A stretch of 64,000 bases of DNA, taken from Ferribacterium limneticum. GTDB lineage: Bacteria; Pseudomonadota; Gammaproteobacteria; Burkholderiales; Rhodocyclaceae. The stretch spans positions 1,720,501 through 1,784,500 of the forward strand of contig NZ_CP075189.1 in assembly GCF_020510565.1 (NCBI RefSeq), written 5' to 3'. Within the stretch, counting starts at the first letter, position 1. The number at the start of each line of letters is the position of its first letter. The notes beneath the pieces were generated by a model that did not search any database, was not told where the DNA came from, and saw only the letters and a program-made list of their open reading frames with translations. Positions 59,392-64,000 of this stretch are shown here, piece by piece. The translations under genes and the position numbers were made by a program.

Positions 59392-62300
59392 GTGCTTAGC
59401 CTTTGCTGGCGATGTTTGACCAGCGCGTAGATCGCCGGAATGACGGCCAGGGTCAGGATGGTTGAAGAAATCATGCCGCCGACCATCGGGGCGGCGATGC
59501 GGCTCATCACTTCCGAGCCGGTGCCGGTCCCCCACAGGATGGGCAGCAGGCCGGCCATGATGGCGGTGACCGTCATCATCTTCGGGCGGACGCGTTCGAC
59601 GGCGCCTTCCATGACCGCGGCGTAGAGGTCGGAAGCCTGCGGGCTACGGCCTTCCGCGGCACATTTTTGTTGCACTGCCGTCCATGCGTGGTCGAGGTAG
59701 ATCAGCATGACGACGCCGGTTTCGGCGGCCACGCCGGCCAGCGCGATGAAGCCGATGGCCGCGGCGACCGACAGGTTGTAGCCGAGCAGCCACATCAGCC
59801 AGATGCCGCCGACCAGCGCGAAGGGCACGGAGAGCATGACGATGAGCGTTTCGGTGATGCGCCGGAAGTTGAGGTAGAGGAGCAGGAAGATGATGAGCAA
59901 CGTCACCGGCACGACGACTTTCAGTTTCTCGATGGCGCGCTCCATGTACTCGAACTGGCCGCTCCAGGTGACGTAGGTGCCGGGTGTGAATTTGACCTTT
60001 TCATTGACTGCCTTGCGGGCTTCGGCGACGTAGGAACCGATGTCGCGGTCGCGGATATCGACGTAGATGTAGGCCGAGAGCAGGGCGTTTTCGGTGCGGA
60101 TGGCCGGGGCGCCGGTGCTGATCTTGATCTCGGCAACCTGGCCGAGCGGGATCATGGTCGCCGGGGCGCCCATTTCGGCCGGTACCGGAACGAGCACTTC
60201 GCGGGCGATGGCTTGCGGGTCGCTGCGCAGGTCGCGCGGGTAGCGGACGGTGACGCCGAAGCGCTCGCGGCCTTCGACCGTGGTGGTGACCATTTCGCCA
60301 CCGAGGGCGGCAGCGACGACATCCATCACCTCGCCGACGCTCAGCCCGTAGCGGGCCAGGGCGATGCGGTCGGGCACGATGTCGAGGTAAAAGCCGCCGG
60401 TAATCCGTTCGGCGAAGGCGCTGCTGGTGCCGGGCACAGCCTTGACGACGCTTTCGATTTCCTTGGCCAGGCGTTCCATTTCGACGAGGTCGGTGCCGAA
60501 AACCTTGATGCCGATGGGGGTGCGGATGCCGGTGGACAGCATGTCGATGCGCGCCTTGATCGGCATCGTCCACGAATTGGCGACGCCGGGGAATTGCAGC
60601 GCCTTGTCGAGTTCGGCGATCAGTTTGTCGGTGGTCAGGCCGGGGCGCCATTCCGATTCCGGCTTGAGGTTGATGACCGTCTCGAACATTTCCATCGGCG
60701 CCGGGTCGGTGGCGGTCTGGGCGCGCCCGGCTTTGCCGAATACCGAGGCGACTTCCGGGAAACTCTTGATGATCTTGTTTTGCGTCTGCAGTAACTCGGC
60801 CGCCTTGGTCACCGACAGGCCGGGCAGGGTGGTCGGCATGTAGAACAGCGTGCCTTCATTGAGTGTCGGCATGAATTCGCTGCCCAACCGGCTGGCCGGG
60901 ATGATGCTGACGGCCATGGCGATCAGGGCGAGGGTGATGGTCGTTTTCTTCCAGTTCATGACGGCGGCGATGATCGGGCGGTAAATCCGGATCAGGAAAC
61001 GATTGACCGGGTTTTCGGCTTCCGGGCGGATGTGGCCGCGGATGAACAGCAGCATCAGCACCGGCACCAGCGTCACCGACAGGAAGGCGGCGGCCGCCAT
61101 GGCGAAGGTCTTGGTCCAGGCGAGTGGGGCAAACAGTCGGCCTTCCTGGGCTTCGAGCGTGAAGACGGGGAGGAAGGAGACGGTGATGATGAGCAGGCTG
61201 AAGAAGAGGGCGGGGCCGACTTCCTTGCAGGCCGCGATTATCGCCTCGCTGCGCGACTCTCCCGGTTGCAGGCGTTCGAGATGCTTGTGCGCATTCTCAA
61301 TCATCACAATCGCCGCATCGATCATCGCCCCAACGGCAATCGCAATCCCCCCCAAACTCATGATGTTCGAATTGATGCCGAGCGCCCGCATGCCGATGAA
61401 GGCTGCCAGGATGCCAACCGGCAGCATGATGATGGCGACCAGCGCCGAGCGCAGGTGGAGCAGGAAGACGATGCAGACCAGCGCGACGATCAGGCTTTCT
61501 TCGGCCAGCGTGCGCTTGAGCGTGGCGATGGCGCGCTCGATCAGTTCGGAGCGGTCATAGACGGTCTGGATGCTGACGCCCTCGGGGAGCCCGGCGCTGA
61601 CTTCGGCGATCTTGGTCTTGACGTTGTGGATGACATCCAGCGCGTTCTGGCCGAAGCGTGACATGACGATGCCGGAAACGACTTCACCTTCGCCGTTCAA
61701 CTCGGTGATGCCGCGCCGCTCGTCGGCTACCAGCTCGACCCGGCCGATATCGGCGACGCGGACCGGCGTGCCGTTCTGCGCCTTTAAGACCAGATTCTCG
61801 ATGTCGCCCTTGCCGCGCAGATAGCCGCGGCCACGCACCATGTATTCGGTTTCGGCCATTTCCAGCGTGCGGCCACCGACGTCGCGGTTCGAATTGCGGA
61901 TCACCTCGGCGACGCGCATGAGCGGGATGCCGTAGGTTTTCAGCTTGATTGGGTCGACCGTGACCTGATACTGCTGCACGAAGCCGCCGATGCTGGCCAC
62001 CTCGGCGACGCCGGGCGCTTTCGCCAGCTGGTAGCGCAGATACCAGTCCTGTAGGGTGCGCAGTTCGGCCAGCGTCTTGTCCTTGGCCAGCACGGCGTAC
62101 TGGTAGACCCAGCCGACGCCGGTGGCATCCGGGCCGAGGGTTGGGCTCACTCCTTTGGGCAGCTTGCCGGAGACGGAATTGACGTATTCCAGCACGCGCG
62201 AGCGCGCCCAGTAGATGTCGGTACCGTCTTCGAAGATGACATAGACGAAAGATGCGCCGAAGAAGGAGAAGCCGCGGACTACCTTGGATTTCGGCACGGA

Positions 62301-62522
62301 GAGCAGGGCGGTGGTCAGCGGGTAGGTGACCTGATCCTCGACGACCTGCGGCGCCTGGCCGGGGAATTCGGTGTACAGGATGACCTGGACGTCGGAAAGG
62401 TCGGGGATGGCGTCGAGGGGGGTTTTGAGGACCGACCAGATGCCGGCTATTACGATGAATAGCGTTGCCAGCAGGACGAGGAAGCGGTTTCTGGCTGACC
62501 AGTTGATGAGGGCATTAAGCAT
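59388..62522 (-). CDS. cusA: Copper/silver RND efflux pump CusA/CzcA type
   Basis: This 1044-residue heavy-metal RND antiporter has the CusA-like start LINWSARNRFLVLLATLFIV, GATGVGWVYQY-type motif (GPDATGVGWVYQYAVL), the fourth-helix GAMIDAAIVMIENAHKHLE with a single aspartate as in HME pumps, and the Cus-type segments DPAPMEMFETVINLKPESEW and WTMPIKARIDMLSTGIRTP. The methionines there are consistent with copper or silver. The upstream adaptor carries a CusF-like domain, which supports the metal. cusA starts 645 bases after the adaptor stop because a palindromic element lies between. Confidence 0.93.
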   Translation of the reverse strand: MLNALINWSARNRFLVLLATLFIVIAGIWSVLKTPLDAIPDLSDVQVILYTEFPGQAPQVVEDQVTYPLTTALLSVPKSKVVRGFSFFGASFVYVIFEDGTDIYWARSRVLEYVNSVSGKLPKGVSPTLGPDATGVGWVYQYAVLAKDKTLAELRTLQDWYLRYQLAKAPGVAEVASIGGFVQQYQVTVDPIKLKTYGIPLMRVAEVIRNSNRDVGGRTLEMAETEYMVRGRGYLRGKGDIENLVLKAQNGTPVRVADIGRVELVADERRGITELNGEGEVVSGIVMSRFGQNALDVIHNVKTKIAEVSAGLPEGVSIQTVYDRSELIERAIATLKRTLAEESLIVALVCIVFLLHLRSALVAIIMLPVGILAAFIGMRALGINSNIMSLGGIAIAVGAMIDAAIVMIENAHKHLERLQPGESRSEAIIAACKEVGPALFFSLLIITVSFLPVFTLEAQEGRLFAPLAWTKTFAMAAAAFLSVTLVPVLMLLFIRGHIRPEAENPVNRFLIRIYRPIIAAVMNWKKTTITLALIAMAVSIIPASRLGSEFMPTLNEGTLFYMPTTLPGLSVTKAAELLQTQNKIIKSFPEVASVFGKAGRAQTATDPAPMEMFETVINLKPESEWRPGLTTDKLIAELDKALQFPGVANSWTMPIKARIDMLSTGIRTPIGIKVFGTDLVEMERLAKEIESVVKAVPGTSSAFAERITGGFYLDIVPDRIALARYGLSVGEVMDVVAAALGGEMVTTTVEGRERFGVTVRYPRDLRSDPQAIAREVLVPVPAEMGAPATMIPLGQVAEIKISTGAPAIRTENALLSAYIYVDIRDRDIGSYVAEARKAVNEKVKFTPGTYVTWSGQFEYMERAIEKLKVVVPVTLLIIFLLLYLNFRRITETLIVMLSVPFALVGGIWLMWLLGYNLSVAAAIGFIALAGVAAETGVVMLIYLDHAWTAVQQKCAAEGRSPQASDLYAAVMEGAVERVRPKMMTVTAIMAGLLPILWGTGTGSEVMSRIAAPMVGGMISSTILTLAVIPAIYALVKHRQQRLST

Positions 62523-62542
62523 GGGAGCGGCCCTCTTCGGTC

Positions 62543-62566
62543 ATTCCTGCGGAAGCGGGAATCCAG
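62543..62566. repeat. Short palindrome of the ATTCC...GGGAAT (dRS3-like) kind
   Basis: ATTCCTGCGGAAGCGGGAAT plus CCAG resembles the Neisseria dRS3/NIME type of extragenic repeats and similar betaproteobacterial elements. It lies 20 bases upstream of the cusA start. Confidence 0.6.
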
Positions 62567-62601
62567 GGGGGTCTTGTTTTGCTGTGGGTTCCGGCTAATT
62601 G

Positions 62602-63151
62602 GCTTGGGGTTCCGCCCTTGCGGGGCGTCTCACTTTTTCTTGCTTCGCCAAGAAAAAGTAAGCAAAAAGAAGGCGACCCTGGGTCGGTGCCGGCTGCGCC
62701 GGTTCCCTGCGCTACTCGGAAGGCCGGGCGGCTGCGGAACTCGGGGCTGCGCCCCTCAAACAGTCCTCGCCGAACGCCCCCGGCATTCCTGCGTTGCTCG
62801 GCACCTCTCAAGGGGCCCGGTGAAACGATCCGTCGTTGAGCTTGGGTGCCTGAATGGCAGATTTTATTTTTGGCTGTTTTTTCCGGTTGACCGTGGAAAC
62901 CAATTCTTCCCGAAAAAACGGTCGAGCATAGACGCCTTTGGGGTCCCCGTGGAAGGCGCTGAGCAACGCAGGCTGGCCGGGGGCAGTCGGCTTGCGTTGT
63001 CTGAGCCGCAGGCGAGTTTAGCAAGCCGCCCGGTCTGCCGAGTAGCGCAAGGAACCCGCAGGGCGCCGCCCCCGGGGTCGCCTTTTCTTTGGCTACTTTC
63101 TTTTGGCGAAGCAAAAGAAAGTACGCCCGCCAGCAAGGCGGAAACCCAAGC
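62602..63151. repeat. Large inverted repeat (about 550 bases) in the cus operon
   Basis: The arms, about 220 bases each (62602-62830 and 62935-63151), are imperfect complements. Matching blocks include CTTCGCCAAGAAAAAGTA with its counterpart TACTTTCTTTTGGCGAAG, CGCTACTCGG with CCGAGTAGCG, and CCTGCGTTGCTC with GAGCAACGCAGG. No transposase is encoded. Confidence 0.85.
62860..62899 (+). repeat. Dispersed 40-bp repeat, copy 14
   Basis: Plus orientation: GATTTTATTTTTGGCT then TTTTCCGGTTGACCGTGGAA. It lies in the loop of the large inverted repeat and is the only intergenic copy far from any stop codon. Confidence 0.93.
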
Positions 63152-63167
63152 CCGCCAAAGGAAAGCG

Positions 63168-64000
63168 TCATTTCGTCACCACAGAGGTAACCACCCATTC
63201 CCCCGGCCCCCGCTCAACAAACTCAAACTCCACCGCCGTCCCCGGCTTCAAACCCGAAACCAGCCCCGCATTCGCCAAAACAAAATCCATCTTCATAGAA
63301 GGCCACTTCAAACTAGCCACCGGCTCATGCGAAATCGTCACCGTCCCCGCCGCCGCATCAACGGCATTCAAAACCCCGACCGCCTTATGCCCAACCACTG
63401 CCGGCGTGGCTGCCTGCATCCCGCCAAGCGCCGCCTTCAAATTGCTCTCCGCATCAATCAGGAAATTGGCCGACGAAACCACCATCTCCCCTTCCTTGAC
63501 GCCATCAAGAACCTGCACAAATTCGCTGCCACGCGCACCCAGCTTCACAACTCGCGGCTCGAACCGCCCTTCGGCCAACTGCACGATGACCACCTGCTTG
63601 CTGCCGCTATCGATCACCGCCGAATTCGGCACGGTGACGACTGACGAAGCGCCGGCCACCGGAATATCGACTTCAGCAAACATCGCCGGCTTCAATCGAC
63701 CCTTCGGATTGGCCAGTTCGATGCGTACCGGTACCGTCCGCGTTTCCGCCTTGAGCGTCGGATAAACGTAGGCGATGCGCCCCGCGAAGACCTCGCCAGG
63801 ATAGGCGTTGATCCGGATTCTCGCCTTCTGGCCAACAACCACCGCCGCAATGTCCTGCTCGAAGACATCGGCCTGGACCCAGATGCTGGAAACGTCAGCA
63901 ATCTGGTAGAGCATCTCGCCGGGCATGAAGCGCATACCCTGGACGGCCTTCTTCTCGGTAACGATGCCGGCCACCGGCGCGCGGAAGGTCAGGGTGCGTT
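63168..64000 (-). CDS. cusB: CusB-type periplasmic adaptor with fused CusF-like domain (5' end outside window)
   Basis: The visible 277 residues are the C-terminal part of an RND adaptor: QIADVSSIWVQADVFEQDIAAV, GRIAYVYPTLKAETRTVPVRIEL and VPNSAVIDSGSKQVVIV belong to the beta-barrel and membrane-proximal domains. The last 75 residues form a CusF-like copper/silver-binding domain (GVLNAVDAAAGTVTISHEPV then SLKWPSMKMDF), keeping the His, Trp and two Met ligands. In E. coli CusF is a separate protein. The frame is open to the window end. It is upstream of cusA in the same direction. Confidence 0.92.
   Translation of the reverse strand, partial: RTLTFRAPVAGIVTEKKAVQGMRFMPGEMLYQIADVSSIWVQADVFEQDIAAVVVGQKARIRINAYPGEVFAGRIAYVYPTLKAETRTVPVRIELANPKGRLKPAMFAEVDIPVAGASSVVTVPNSAVIDSGSKQVVIVQLAEGRFEPRVVKLGARGSEFVQVLDGVKEGEMVVSSANFLIDAESNLKAALGGMQAATPAVVGHKAVGVLNAVDAAAGTVTISHEPVASLKWPSMKMDFVLANAGLVSGLKPGTAVEFEFVERGPGEWVVTSVVTK

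Larger units (their letters stand above)
62523..63167. other. 645-base gap between cusB and cusA filled by repeats
   Basis: No gene is supported here. It holds a short dRS3-like palindrome (62543-62566), a large inverted repeat (62602-63151) and repeat copy 14 in its centre. The short frames on both strands follow the palindrome arms and have no family match. Confidence 0.8.

Overview
The window looks like a chromosomal segment of a GC-rich betaproteobacterium, most likely of the Rhodocyclales (Dechloromonas/Azonexus type). This is inferred from protein style: many c-type cytochromes, HDOD, GGDEF and hemerythrin signalling proteins, the RND pumps and the E. coli-type YcaO. No rRNA or tRNA gene is visible, so the assignment is not proven.

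Layout. 1-5.1 kb: the 3' part of rnr, an HDOD protein, a hemerythrin-like protein, rlmB and a PAS-GGDEF cyclase. 5.3-11.8 kb: a complete tripartite RND multidrug pump with a divergent TetR repressor and its operator. 11.9-19.8 kb: a heme-binding-type histidine kinase, a membrane spermidine-synthase-like protein beside a CNNM/PaeA-like exporter, DUF599 plus RarD, and a second cyclase. 19.9-22.9 kb: a small detoxification cluster (tautomerase, MDR oxidoreductase, alpha/beta hydrolase) with a divergent HxlR regulator. 23-31.3 kb: DUF1415, DUF4124, a TonB-dependent receptor, an HDOD plus double-receiver pair, cysDN and sodC. 31.3-37.7 kb: accessory DNA with a TIR-transmembrane protein translationally coupled to an OmpA-like lipoprotein, and a two-cassette integron-like array. 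37.9-47.3 kb: a six-gene periplasmic operon of four diheme c-type cytochromes, a lipoprotein and a secreted protein, preceded by a perfect TGTGA-N6-TCACA site. 47.5-49 kb: a second two-cassette array. 49-59.4 kb: fumC, a CHASE-type hybrid kinase, ycaO, LysR-azoR-pirin and a DedA-rhodanese fusion. 59.4-64 kb: a CusBA-type copper/silver efflux operon split by a large palindromic element.

Three signals are not explained by gene content. (1) A 40-bp repeat occurs 14 times. Eleven copies are intergenic, nearly all within about 35 bp of a stop codon, and ten of these eleven point the same way although the flanking genes lie on both strands. Three further copies are translated inside genes, where two form a signal peptide or membrane helix. 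(2) There are two short integron-type cassette arrays with recognisable attC sites, each preceded by the same 178-bp sequence that stops exactly at the first cassette boundary. No integrase is in the window. (3) The cytochrome operon belongs broadly to the RoxA/MauG/CcpA-like diheme superfamily, and its substrate is unknown. All calls are from reading the sequence; no database search was run.
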